Shown piece by piece: positions 10,668-19,681 of a stretch of DNA of 64,000 bases (within the stretch, counting starts at the first letter, position 1; every line of letters starts with the position of its first letter). The stretch spans positions 86,013-150,012 of the forward strand of contig CACAZM010000001.1 of NCBI GenBank assembly GCA_902536935.1, given 5' to 3'. Under the pieces are notes generated by a model. It made no database searches. It saw only the letters and a program-made list of their open reading frames with translations, and was not told where the DNA came from. The position numbers and the translations under genes are program-made. Source of the DNA: an uncultured Bacteroidota bacterium (GTDB lineage Bacteria > Bacteroidota > Bacteroidia > Flavobacteriales > Flavobacteriaceae).

Positions 10668-12320
10668 ATGACTTCAGTATTAGAAACTTTAGACTGGATA
10701 GTATTAAGCATCTATTTCCTAGCACTAATTGCAGTTGCTGTTTGGGTGGTTTTACAAAAAAACAAAAACACAGAAGATTACTTTCTTGCTGGGCGAAACG
10801 TCGGCTGGTTTGTTATAGGGGCTTCCATTTTTGCTTCCAACATTGGTTCGGAGCACGTTGTTGGATTGGCTGGTACAGGATTTGAATCAGGTACTCCTAT
10901 GGCTCATTACGAGTTGCATGCTTGGATCGTACTCCTTCTTGGGTGGTTGTTTTTACCCTTTTATATTAGAAGTGGCGCTTTTACAATGCCAGAGTTTTTG
11001 GAAAAACGATTTGATAGCAGATCAAGGTGGTTTTTGTCTGTTTTCTCTCTACTTGCTTACGTGCTAACTAAAGTATCTGTGACTATATATGCTGGTGGAA
11101 TCGTTGTTTCTGAATTATTGGGAATTCCTTTTTGGTATGGAGCAATAGGAGTTGTTCTTTTTACTGGAATATATACAGTCATTGGAGGTATGAAAGCAGT
11201 AATTTACACAGAAACTCTTCAGACAATTGTTCTAATTCTAGGGTCAATCGTCATCACTTTTTTGGGTCTTCAAGAAGTTGGGGGATGGAATGAATTGCAA
11301 GACACTGTTCGTGCTGTCAGTCCTGATCATTTCAATATGTGGCGACCAATGTCTGATCCAGACTTTCCTTGGACAGGCTTGTTGATAGGGGGAACAATTG
11401 TCGGGATTTGGTATTGGTGTACAGACCAATATATTGTTCAAAGAACGCTGGCTGCACACAACATCAAAATTGGTCGTAGAGGTGCCATTTTTGGGGCCTA
11501 TTTGAAACTATTACCTATACTTATCTTTTTAATACCTGGAATTATTGCATTTGCATTGAGCATTCAAGACCCTGATGTATTTGCAATTGAGAAGGCCGAT
11601 CGTGCTTTCCCTATGCTTGTTAAGACGTTGCTGCCAGTGGGGCTAAAAGGTCTGGTAGCCGGAGGGCTAATGGCAGCACTTATGAGTTCTTTAGCATCAG
11701 TTTTTAACTCATGTTCGACAATTTTCACAATTGATATTTATAAAAAATTAAAACCGAAAAAGTCAGAAAGAGAATTGTTAACCACAGGAAAAATCGCAAC
11801 AGCAATTATCGTTGTACTGGGCATCGTTTGGATTCCAATAATGGAACGAATTGGTGGAGGTGTTATGTATCAATATTTACAAAACGTACAATCCTATATT
11901 GCTCCTCCTGTAACTGCTGTTTTCCTACTTGGTATAATTTGGAAAAGAGTAAATGCGCAAGCTGCTATTTCTACACTTATCGCAGGTTTGGTACTTCTTG
12001 TATTACGACTTTCATCTGAGATATATTATCAAGCAGATATTTCAGATGGTCTCATCAATGAAAACCTGCTCTATGGATTTGCGACAATTAATTTTGCTCA
12101 CATGGCCATATTTATGTTTCTATTTTCTGTAGCCCTCTGTATATCGGTAAGTTTAGCCACTAGTCCCCCGGATTACAAAAGAATTTCTGGATTATCATTT
12201 GGAACACTCACCAAAGAGCATAAGCTCGAAAACAAAGGGTCTTATGATACAATTGATGTTGTATTATCAGTCGTATTAGTTGCAATTGTAATTGGAATAT
12301 TGATGTACTTTACTAGCTAG
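10668..12320 (+). CDS. Sodium:solute symporter (SSS family), probable xylose transporter
   Basis: This 550-residue integral membrane protein has about 14 hydrophobic segments and belongs to the SSS/SGLT family, which couples Na+ influx to solute import. Family marks include GWFVIGASIFASNIGSEH, VYTVIGGMKAVIYTET-like sequence in the middle and GIWYWCTDQYIVQRTLAA. The start lies three bases after the xylose isomerase stop, so it is almost certainly part of the xylBA transcription unit. Xylose, or a short xyloside, is the likely inner-membrane cargo. This is inferred from context, because SSS substrates cannot be read from sequence alone. It ends 21 bases from the convergent beta-helix gene. Confidence 0.92.
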   Translation: MTSVLETLDWIVLSIYFLALIAVAVWVVLQKNKNTEDYFLAGRNVGWFVIGASIFASNIGSEHVVGLAGTGFESGTPMAHYELHAWIVLLLGWLFLPFYIRSGAFTMPEFLEKRFDSRSRWFLSVFSLLAYVLTKVSVTIYAGGIVVSELLGIPFWYGAIGVVLFTGIYTVIGGMKAVIYTETLQTIVLILGSIVITFLGLQEVGGWNELQDTVRAVSPDHFNMWRPMSDPDFPWTGLLIGGTIVGIWYWCTDQYIVQRTLAAHNIKIGRRGAIFGAYLKLLPILIFLIPGIIAFALSIQDPDVFAIEKADRAFPMLVKTLLPVGLKGLVAGGLMAALMSSLASVFNSCSTIFTIDIYKKLKPKKSERELLTTGKIATAIIVVLGIVWIPIMERIGGGVMYQYLQNVQSYIAPPVTAVFLLGIIWKRVNAQAAISTLIAGLVLLVLRLSSEIYYQADISDGLINENLLYGFATINFAHMAIFMFLFSVALCISVSLATSPPDYKRISGLSFGTLTKEHKLENKGSYDTIDVVLSVVLVAIVIGILMYFTS

Positions 12321-12341
12321 TGTATGTCAGCTTTAGACCAA

Positions 12342-14669
12342 CTATTGCTTCATAATTTTTAAGCTTTTGGTCATTCCTTTTTCAGAAAATATTTGAACAA
12401 CATAAGTTCCTGGTAACAAGTATGATAAATCGATTTTAACACTTTGTAGTTCTGTATCATTAAAAACTTTTACATCACATTTCCGACCCGTAATATCAAA
12501 AATTTGGATTTCAGATTCTAAATCCAAATTAATCAAATGTAGTACATCTGATACTGGGTTTGGAAATGGTACAATATTATTTGTTATGCTTATTTCATGT
12601 GCAAAATCATTAATGCCTAGCGTAGACTCTATATATTCATATGCTCCAATGTCAACTATATCACCAACAGAGCTGAAATCAACTTCTGGCGATCCTTGAG
12701 AAACCAATGAAAAATTGTCAAAATAATAATCAACTCCTGTTCCATCAACTACTGGTGGACCCTTAACATATAAAAAGCTGCTATCATTTTGTGAATGAGT
12801 ATAATCAGCAATTAAAAGAGTCCATTGATTGTTGCTAATTTCAATTTGATTCGTAATATCATTGTATGTAACAGCATCGCCTGTGGTTTCGCGAACAGTT
12901 AATTGTGCAGTACCATTTGGCTGTGTATTTTTAACCCATAAGTATATTGTATAATTTTCTTCGGCAATTAAACCAGACAAGTCAAATTTTGCGCTGTGCC
13001 AATTTTTAGTTCTCCCAATTACTTTAATGCTTTTATTTCCGTGTTTACTAGCCTCTTCACTTAACTCAATATCGTTATTAGAACTATCGTTTGACCATTT
13101 AACCCAGCCATCAAAAGAGGTTTCAAAACTTGAGGAAGATTTGATGTTTTCAGCTATAATGGGTCTTGCATTTCCAAGGATATCAGTTTGAGGGGAAAAT
13201 TCAGATAAACCAGCATCAATTGCAGGCGATGTAGGTTTTAATGAAAAGTCAACATTATCCATGTATGTTTCCCAGTCTGACATTACATTTGCGTCATCTG
13301 ATAATCCGGGAGGATTTTCAAATTCAGGCGATACATTTATCAGATTTGTTGGATTGTTCTCTCCCCAACTTACCGATCCTTTTACAAAAATATTGTTGTT
13401 TACAAATCTGCTACCCTCAACATTGAAAAGCTCAAGTGCTGAATAATTATTAAATCTAGTCTCTACAATATTATTAACAACTGTCACCTCTTTAACAAAA
13501 TTTGCTTTAATCCCTGCGACTTTTTGTCCTCCATGCCTGGGGTTACCTTCAACACTTACAGAGATATCTTGTACTAAGTCATGTGTACCATTAAAATAAA
13601 TCGTATTGTTTCTGATCAATGCGGAACTAGCATTTGACCTGTCAAAATTAATACCATTCTTTCCATTGTTGACACATAGATTGTTTTCAAATAAAAATGT
13701 GCCATTATAGTTGGGATCACTCCGAGTTACATAAAGCCCTTGTCCATCCAAAATCGTAGAATAGCCAGCATTTCCATAGTCACCGCTTGGTGGCTGAGCA
13801 TTATCTGGAAATGAGCTCATATAAAAAGGAATCCGATTCCAGTTGTTGTACACTGTATTTCCTCGAATTATCATTTTTATATGATCTGTATTGTCCTCTT
13901 CCGAAATCGAAATAGTTTCTGCAAACACAACTGCACTTGATGCCGACGAAGTCCACCAAGTTGTGTTGTAGATTGTATTATTTTCAATTGTTATATGATC
14001 ACTGTCATTAAATCTTATTCCTGATCCAGGCGTATCGTGAACAATATTGTTTCTAATGATGATATGATGATGGTCATCGTAACCACCCCAAATTCCTTTT
14101 CCAGAAAAATAAGAGTAGTTGTTATTGTTTTGGTTTAAAGACTCCTTTAGAGTGATTCTGTTTCTACGATTCATAATAGCCTGATCGTATGTAATTGATT
14201 GTGAGGGTCCCTCAACCTCAAAGCCTTCAACAATAACATAATTTGCATTTGGACCTAGTTTGATTCCACCTTGTCCATCAAAAATAATTTTGGGCTTGTG
14301 GTCAGGATAGTTTTTTAAAGTAATGTAGCCATCAATTTGATTTCCAGATTTATTTATTGTTACTACATGTGGGTTATTAAGGTTATTTCCATTGCTGTAT
14401 ACATAATTATTACCTGCAGAATCTTGCTGAGAGGAGTCCTCGTAAAATGAAACTACTGGTAAACCAGCACTATCGTCACGATAAATACCATTCATTACAT
14501 ATACTGTTCCTCCTGGTACTACGTCCTGTATTCCTCTATTAATCGTTTTGTAAGGGGATTGTTCAGTTCCATTTCCTGAATCATTTCCAGTGTTAACACT
14601 AACATAAATTTCTTGTTGTGCAAATACAAAAACAGACACGAAAAGAAAAAAAACAACTTTATTAATCAT
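12342..14669 (-). CDS. Secreted right-handed beta-helix protein with CBM-like region and T9SS tail
   Basis: The ORF track starts at a TTG (14699), but the ATG at 14669 gives a clean signal peptide (MINKVVFFLFVSVFVFAQ) and is preferred, giving 775 residues. From there, residues up to about 485 open with IYVSVNTGNDSGNGTEQSPY and contain many short repeats of the type IIRNNIVHDT, IENNTIYNTT and VVNNIVE. This is a parallel beta-helix of the kind found in polysaccharide lyases and some glycosidases. A following segment of about 150 residues (SSFETSFDGWVKWS to VDYYFDNFSL) resembles a CBM4/9/22-type beta-sandwich, a fold often binding xylan. The C-terminus (VPFPNPVSDVLHL to SLKIMKQ) is a T9SS sorting domain, so the protein is exported across the outer membrane. 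The family (PL, GH or non-enzymatic) is not clear. It is divergent from susC. Confidence 0.8.
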   Translation of the reverse strand: MINKVVFFLFVSVFVFAQQEIYVSVNTGNDSGNGTEQSPYKTINRGIQDVVPGGTVYVMNGIYRDDSAGLPVVSFYEDSSQQDSAGNNYVYSNGNNLNNPHVVTINKSGNQIDGYITLKNYPDHKPKIIFDGQGGIKLGPNANYVIVEGFEVEGPSQSITYDQAIMNRRNRITLKESLNQNNNNYSYFSGKGIWGGYDDHHHIIIRNNIVHDTPGSGIRFNDSDHITIENNTIYNTTWWTSSASSAVVFAETISISEEDNTDHIKMIIRGNTVYNNWNRIPFYMSSFPDNAQPPSGDYGNAGYSTILDGQGLYVTRSDPNYNGTFLFENNLCVNNGKNGINFDRSNASSALIRNNTIYFNGTHDLVQDISVSVEGNPRHGGQKVAGIKANFVKEVTVVNNIVETRFNNYSALELFNVEGSRFVNNNIFVKGSVSWGENNPTNLINVSPEFENPPGLSDDANVMSDWETYMDNVDFSLKPTSPAIDAGLSEFSPQTDILGNARPIIAENIKSSSSFETSFDGWVKWSNDSSNNDIELSEEASKHGNKSIKVIGRTKNWHSAKFDLSGLIAEENYTIYLWVKNTQPNGTAQLTVRETTGDAVTYNDITNQIEISNNQWTLLIADYTHSQNDSSFLYVKGPPVVDGTGVDYYFDNFSLVSQGSPEVDFSSVGDIVDIGAYEYIESTLGINDFAHEISITNNIVPFPNPVSDVLHLINLDLESEIQIFDITGRKCDVKVFNDTELQSVKIDLSYLLPGTYVVQIFSEKGMTKSLKIMKQ

Positions 14670-14911
14670 TGTTATGTTTTTTGTGAATATAGAAATCAAT
14701 TATTCATTGTCAATATAACATCTAGTTCAAATCATTGTATTTATTTAATTATCTCTAGTTTTAAATTTATTTGATTAATATCAAAAACTTAATAATTACC
14801 ATTTTTTTTTAACTTTTTCTGATTATTGAACAATTTTTTACATAAAATATTTAATTTGTTTTAGTGTTACATGTTTTTTTTGACCAAATTTATTTTCAAA
14901 GAATAAACAAA
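14670..14911. promoter_or_regulatory. Divergent region upstream of susC, with a candidate promoter
   Basis: This is an AT-rich spacer between the beta-helix gene and susC. On the plus strand TTAATTTG at 14851-14858 differs by one base from the Bacteroidota minus-7 consensus TAnnTTTG. A TTG at 14826-14828 lies 22 bases upstream, close to the expected minus-33 spacing. This would put transcription start near 14865 and give a leader of roughly 45 bases before the ATG at 14912. This is a by-eye match only. Confidence 0.4.
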
Positions 14912-17900
14912 ATGAAACAACTAACTTATTTTTTCTTATTGCTTCCTATAATTTTATTCTCACAACAACTAGTTGTTAAAGGAGTTGTTCTAGATGATAT
15001 TGGTGATCCACTTCCTGGAGCAACCATACAAATTCAAGGACTTAACGAGGTAGGAGCGATTACAAATTTTGATGGAGAGTTTTCTATCCTTCTTGATTCT
15101 CCAGACCAATCTATTGTTGTTTCTTATATTGGCTTTATCTCCGAGACTGTGCAGTTTAACGGCGAAAATAATCTTACTGTAATTCTATCTCAAGATATTT
15201 CCGAGCTTGAAGAAGTAGTTGTAATTGGATATGGAACAGTCTTGAAAAAAGATCTTACTGGTTCTGTTGCATCAGTTGAGGTGTCTGATGAAATTGCAAA
15301 ACAAACCTCAACAGTCGATCAGCTTTTACAAGGTAGGGCTGCTGGAGTTTATGTAACCCAAAACGCAGCAAACCCAGGTTCTGGAATTAGCGTAAGAATT
15401 AGAGGTACTAGTAGCTTGCGTGGTAACAATGAGCCATTGTATGTTGTTGACGGAATAATTATTTCATCTGCTAGTGAGGACGTTGTTGCTACAGGAGGTG
15501 GAAATACTGGTCAGGAACAACAGAACGGATTGAATGGAATAAATCCCCGTGATATTGAAGACATTCAGATTCTGAAAGATGCTTCCGCTACTGCAATTTA
15601 TGGCTCCAGAGGTGCAAATGGAGTAGTTTTGATAACAACTAAAAAAGGGACACCGAATCAAGTAAAAACAAATATATATGTAAATACCTCCATAAAAGCT
15701 ATTTCAAAAAATTATGATGTCCTTAATGCTGTTGACTATGCACGGTATAGAAATGAATCAAACCTAAGGACAACTGAAACACAATACCCAGCTTTCCACA
15801 TCGCAGGAGATCAAATATATCAAATTACCAATCTTGATGGAGTTGTAACTATCTCTGATACTCCTGTTAGTACAGTCAACTGGCAAGAGGAATTATTAAA
15901 TCCATCACCAAGTATAAATGCTGGAATTTCAATCTCAGGTGGTAGTGACAGTGGAAATTATTATTTGTCAGGTGGTATAAATGATAACAGAGGGCTGGTT
16001 GAAAATTCAAGTTTTAAAAGTGGAGATATTAGGCTTAATATTGATCAAATATTGAGTCCTAAAATTAAAATCAATGCACGACTAAGCGGATTTTTCAGTG
16101 AAACTGATTTTGCTGAAGGTGGAGATTTAATTGGAAGTTCCAATCAGAGTTTCATCAGAAATTTACTTTCATTTAGACCAATACTCCCTGACGGAATAGA
16201 AGATGCAGAAAATACAGATGATTTAGGAATTTCAAGCCCTTATTCATTTATTGATGATTTTGAAGATGTTTCAAGTGAAAACAGATTTTTCGGTGCAATT
16301 TCTACCACATTTGACCTAGGAATTAAGGGCCTTAGTTATCTTTTCCGTGCAGGTGGAAATATGCGTACAAAGGAAAGAAGACGTTTTTATGGCTTAACTA
16401 CTTACGTAGGTAAAAATGCTAACGGAATGCTCCAATTATCTAAGTTAGAAACTACTTCCTTTCAATTTACAAACACTCTAAGGTTCAACAGGGCGTACCG
16501 TGGTAACAATAGAATAAATGCAGTACTAGGTTTGACATATGATCAGCGTAACACACAAAATATGACTTATGTTGTTCAAGATTTTGTTACCCTTGAAAAA
16601 ACAACTGAGCAGCCGTTTTTTGGTCAAGTTATAACAAGTCCACTGGCTAACATAGATTCAGAAGTAAAATTATTTTCAGCGTTAGGTCGTGTTAATTATG
16701 TTTTTAATAATAAATACATTTTGACTGCTAGTTTTAGGAGAGATGGAGTTTCCAAATTTTTAGAGGAATCTAGATATGGTTTTTTTCCTTCTATGGCATT
16801 TGCATGGAATATGGATCGTGAGGACTTTGTAAAAAATATCCCATTTATTGATACACTCAAATTACGTTTGGGATGGGGCCAAATTGGTAATCACGGAATT
16901 GGCGCATATGGGTCATTATCGAACTATGGAATTAATGCTTCTGTATTATACGGGACATCCACTAACGGAACTAGCGTTCCTTTAATACTAAACAATATTT
17001 CAAATCCATCATTAACCTGGGAGACTACAGAACAACAAAATTTTGGTGTAGATTTTACTCTATCTGATAACTTAATTTCAGGGACTATAGATGTTTACAG
17101 TAAGCTTACAAAAGATTTATTGATTAACTCAAATATTGCACCTTCGACTGGTTTTAGTAATGTTTTGTTGAATAAAGGTGAGTTGTCTAATAAAGGACTT
17201 GAAATTGCATTACAAATTAGCCCTGAAGAATCAGGAGATTTAAATTTTAGTTTCGGTGGAAATATTGCATTTAATAAAACTGAAATTCAAGGTTTATCAT
17301 CACAACCTCTATCGTCAGTTTATTTAAATGACTCATCTACTGAACCTGAACAAAGAAGATTTTATCTTGGTAATGCTGTAAGTAGGGGAAATTATTTCAA
17401 ATACCCTGCTAACATTTTTATTCAGGGAGAAGAAACATCACTTTTTTACGGCTACAAAACTTATGGGATTTATCAACCTGACGATGAATTTATTGGAGGT
17501 GCCCAGGCTGGTGATGTTAGAATTATAGACATTAATGAAGACGGAGTAATTGATGAAACTGATAGAACTATAATTGGAAATCCAAATCCTGACTTTACAT
17601 TTGGTTTGAACTTCTCATTAAACTATAAATCATTTTCATTATCTGCACTAGTTAATGGAGTTCATGGAAATGACATTATTAATGGAAATGCTCTTCAAAT
17701 GGGTAATGCCGAGGGATTATACAGAAACATTACCCCAGAAGCATATCATAATGCTTGGCGGCCGGAGAAAGTGGGTCAAACTTCATCAACTGCGGTAACC
17801 CACCCAAGAATTGGTTATAAAGTTATCGAGGGACCAGAATTTAAAGCCATCTCTGATAGATTTGTTGAAGACGGGAGCTATCTAAGACTTAAAAATATTT

Positions 17901-18112
17901 CTCTAGCCTATGATATTCCTTTGTCAAAAAATAGTGCCCTTAAGAGTGCTAATATTTATGTAACCGCTCAAAACTTGTTTACGCTTACAAAATATACTGG
18001 CTTTGATCCAGAAATTACTAGCTTCATGTGGAATGGCTTAATTAATGGAGTTGATTGGAATGGACCTCCAAATGCCAAGTCTATCTTAATTGGATTAAAC
18101 TTTAACTACTAG
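14912..18112 (+). CDS. susC: SusC-like TonB-dependent outer-membrane transporter
   Basis: This is the outer-membrane channel of the SusCD glycan importer, energised by TonB. The track start at 14864 is a GTG that adds 16 residues in front of the signal peptide. The ATG at 14912 gives MKQLTYFFLLLPIILFSQQ and is preferred (1066 residues). Domain order: signal peptide, CarboxypepD_reg-like domain (VKGVVLDDIGDPLPGATIQI, about 20-100), TonB-box-like ELEEVVVIGYGT, plug (DLTGSVASV to GANGVVLITTKKG, about 115-250), then a long beta-barrel ending in a terminal aromatic (LIGLNFNY). susD begins three bases after the stop. Together they should import oligosaccharides made at the surface by the locus enzymes. 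Confidence 0.96.
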   Translation: MKQLTYFFLLLPIILFSQQLVVKGVVLDDIGDPLPGATIQIQGLNEVGAITNFDGEFSILLDSPDQSIVVSYIGFISETVQFNGENNLTVILSQDISELEEVVVIGYGTVLKKDLTGSVASVEVSDEIAKQTSTVDQLLQGRAAGVYVTQNAANPGSGISVRIRGTSSLRGNNEPLYVVDGIIISSASEDVVATGGGNTGQEQQNGLNGINPRDIEDIQILKDASATAIYGSRGANGVVLITTKKGTPNQVKTNIYVNTSIKAISKNYDVLNAVDYARYRNESNLRTTETQYPAFHIAGDQIYQITNLDGVVTISDTPVSTVNWQEELLNPSPSINAGISISGGSDSGNYYLSGGINDNRGLVENSSFKSGDIRLNIDQILSPKIKINARLSGFFSETDFAEGGDLIGSSNQSFIRNLLSFRPILPDGIEDAENTDDLGISSPYSFIDDFEDVSSENRFFGAISTTFDLGIKGLSYLFRAGGNMRTKERRRFYGLTTYVGKNANGMLQLSKLETTSFQFTNTLRFNRAYRGNNRINAVLGLTYDQRNTQNMTYVVQDFVTLEKTTEQPFFGQVITSPLANIDSEVKLFSALGRVNYVFNNKYILTASFRRDGVSKFLEESRYGFFPSMAFAWNMDREDFVKNIPFIDTLKLRLGWGQIGNHGIGAYGSLSNYGINASVLYGTSTNGTSVPLILNNISNPSLTWETTEQQNFGVDFTLSDNLISGTIDVYSKLTKDLLINSNIAPSTGFSNVLLNKGELSNKGLEIALQISPEESGDLNFSFGGNIAFNKTEIQGLSSQPLSSVYLNDSSTEPEQRRFYLGNAVSRGNYFKYPANIFIQGEETSLFYGYKTYGIYQPDDEFIGGAQAGDVRIIDINEDGVIDETDRTIIGNPNPDFTFGLNFSLNYKSFSLSALVNGVHGNDIINGNALQMGNAEGLYRNITPEAYHNAWRPEKVGQTSSTAVTHPRIGYKVIEGPEFKAISDRFVEDGSYLRLKNISLAYDIPLSKNSALKSANIYVTAQNLFTLTKYTGFDPEITSFMWNGLINGVDWNGPPNAKSILIGLNFNY

Positions 18113-18115
18113 ATC

Positions 18116-19678
18116 ATGTTTAAAAATTCATTATTAGTCATGGAAAAATTTCAAAATTATTCTTTAAAAGTTGTCAGCTTTATTACAATTGTAACTTTTT
18201 TTATTTCTTGTGATTTAGATGAGTATCCTCCCTTTATGGATAACACACTCTATAGTGACCCTCAGAGCGCTGAGGCAGCAAGAGATGGAATTTATGCAGC
18301 ATTTACTCACTATAATGCTATGGAGCAAAGAATGTTTGTTGAAAATGGTTATTCAGGCCTTTTTACAACTCGAAGGGGAGGAAACAAACTCAGTTCTGTT
18401 TGGATGAATGGAGTTATGAAGCTAAAACCCAATGAAAATGTTGACAATCAAAACACTTGGATAGGTTTGTATCGAATAATTTCCCGAGCCAATGCCGCAA
18501 TTGACAATTCCACAGTTGATTTAAATTCAACTGATCCATCTCAATTAAGAATTAATGATGTCGTTGGGCATGCATATTTTAGCAGATCTTTTGCTTATTT
18601 TTCTTTAACAAGGTTATGGGGTGATATTCCAGTTTGGACATCATTGCCAGAAGCGGACAACACTAATAAGGCTAAAACCACTTCAAAGGAAGTTTACAAA
18701 CTCATAATTGATGATGCGAATCAAGCTAAATCTCTTTTGAACGGAGCTGCAGTTGGTTTTCCAAAAGCTCATGCAGCTAAGATGCTCTTAGCAAAAGTTT
18801 ATATGCTTTTGGCAACAAATCCAGATCTACATGATGATGATTTATCAGAGCTGGATTATTGGAATTTAGCATATTCTGAGTCCAAAGATATTTATCTGTC
18901 TGGTGAATATTCACTAGTATCTGATTTTTCATCTTTATTTGATGGGACAAATGAAAACTCAACAGAATCAATTTTTGAACTTCAGAATAGCCAAGATGCT
19001 GGAAATTCACAAATGGGTCGTAACTACACACCTTGGAAATATAAAGCGGGTCAAGCATTTGGATGGTTTTTTGTTTCTGCTGACGTATATGATTATCATG
19101 TTGCTCATTACCCTGCCGATTTAAGACTCGATGCTACATATTTACATGAATACCAGCGTGCCGATACTGGTGGGACAGTGAGACTCTATCCGTCTAATTC
19201 CTCTAGAAGTAGTTTTGGAAATTCACATCCATATTTATTCAAACATGCTGAGAAAGATAAAACCCACACAAACCAATATAACAGCCAAAATTTAATCATT
19301 TTTAGATACGCAGATTTACTTTTAATGCTAGCTGAAATCTCAAATGAACTTGATAATGGTGAGCAGTTAGGTTATGTCACAGAAGTTTTAGAACGTGCTG
19401 GACAAACTCCTCATGCGGGTTATTTGGGTGACAAGAACAGCTTTAGAGATGCCATCATGGATGAGTATCGCTTTGAGTTATTGGGAGAAGGCCACGACTC
19501 CTATAACAATAGGAGAAGAGGATATGATTACTTCCTAGAAAACACTATCAATAGACATAATAACAACCCGAATTTTAAATCTTCTGTCGATGTATTATTA
19601 AACGACGTTGAATCTGAGGTTATGTTCTTAGATATTCCTCTTTTAGAAATAAATAACAACGAACTATTAAATGATTAA
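18116..19678 (+). CDS. susD: SusD-like surface glycan-binding lipoprotein
   Basis: This RagB/SusD-family protein caps the SusC channel and binds the glycan at the cell surface. It is 520 residues from this start. An internal ATG at 18140 (MEKFQNYSLKV) would give a more usual lipoprotein signal, FITIVTFFISC, and may be the true start. Typical SusD segments are AYFSLTRLWGDIPVWT, FPKAHAAKMLLAKVYMLLA, the TPR-like helix IIFRYADLLLMLAEISNEL and DAIMDEYRFELLGEGHDSYN. It is co-directional with susC (3-base gap) and the next lipoprotein (3-base gap), so the three are clearly one transcription unit. Confidence 0.96.
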   Translation: MFKNSLLVMEKFQNYSLKVVSFITIVTFFISCDLDEYPPFMDNTLYSDPQSAEAARDGIYAAFTHYNAMEQRMFVENGYSGLFTTRRGGNKLSSVWMNGVMKLKPNENVDNQNTWIGLYRIISRANAAIDNSTVDLNSTDPSQLRINDVVGHAYFSRSFAYFSLTRLWGDIPVWTSLPEADNTNKAKTTSKEVYKLIIDDANQAKSLLNGAAVGFPKAHAAKMLLAKVYMLLATNPDLHDDDLSELDYWNLAYSESKDIYLSGEYSLVSDFSSLFDGTNENSTESIFELQNSQDAGNSQMGRNYTPWKYKAGQAFGWFFVSADVYDYHVAHYPADLRLDATYLHEYQRADTGGTVRLYPSNSSRSSFGNSHPYLFKHAEKDKTHTNQYNSQNLIIFRYADLLLMLAEISNELDNGEQLGYVTEVLERAGQTPHAGYLGDKNSFRDAIMDEYRFELLGEGHDSYNNRRRGYDYFLENTINRHNNNPNFKSSVDVLLNDVESEVMFLDIPLLEINNNELLND

Positions 19679-19681
19679 ATC

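Noticed and set aside
14864-14911. GTG start giving susC 16 extra residues
   Set aside because: The extension sits in front of a complete signal peptide and overlaps the probable transcription start.
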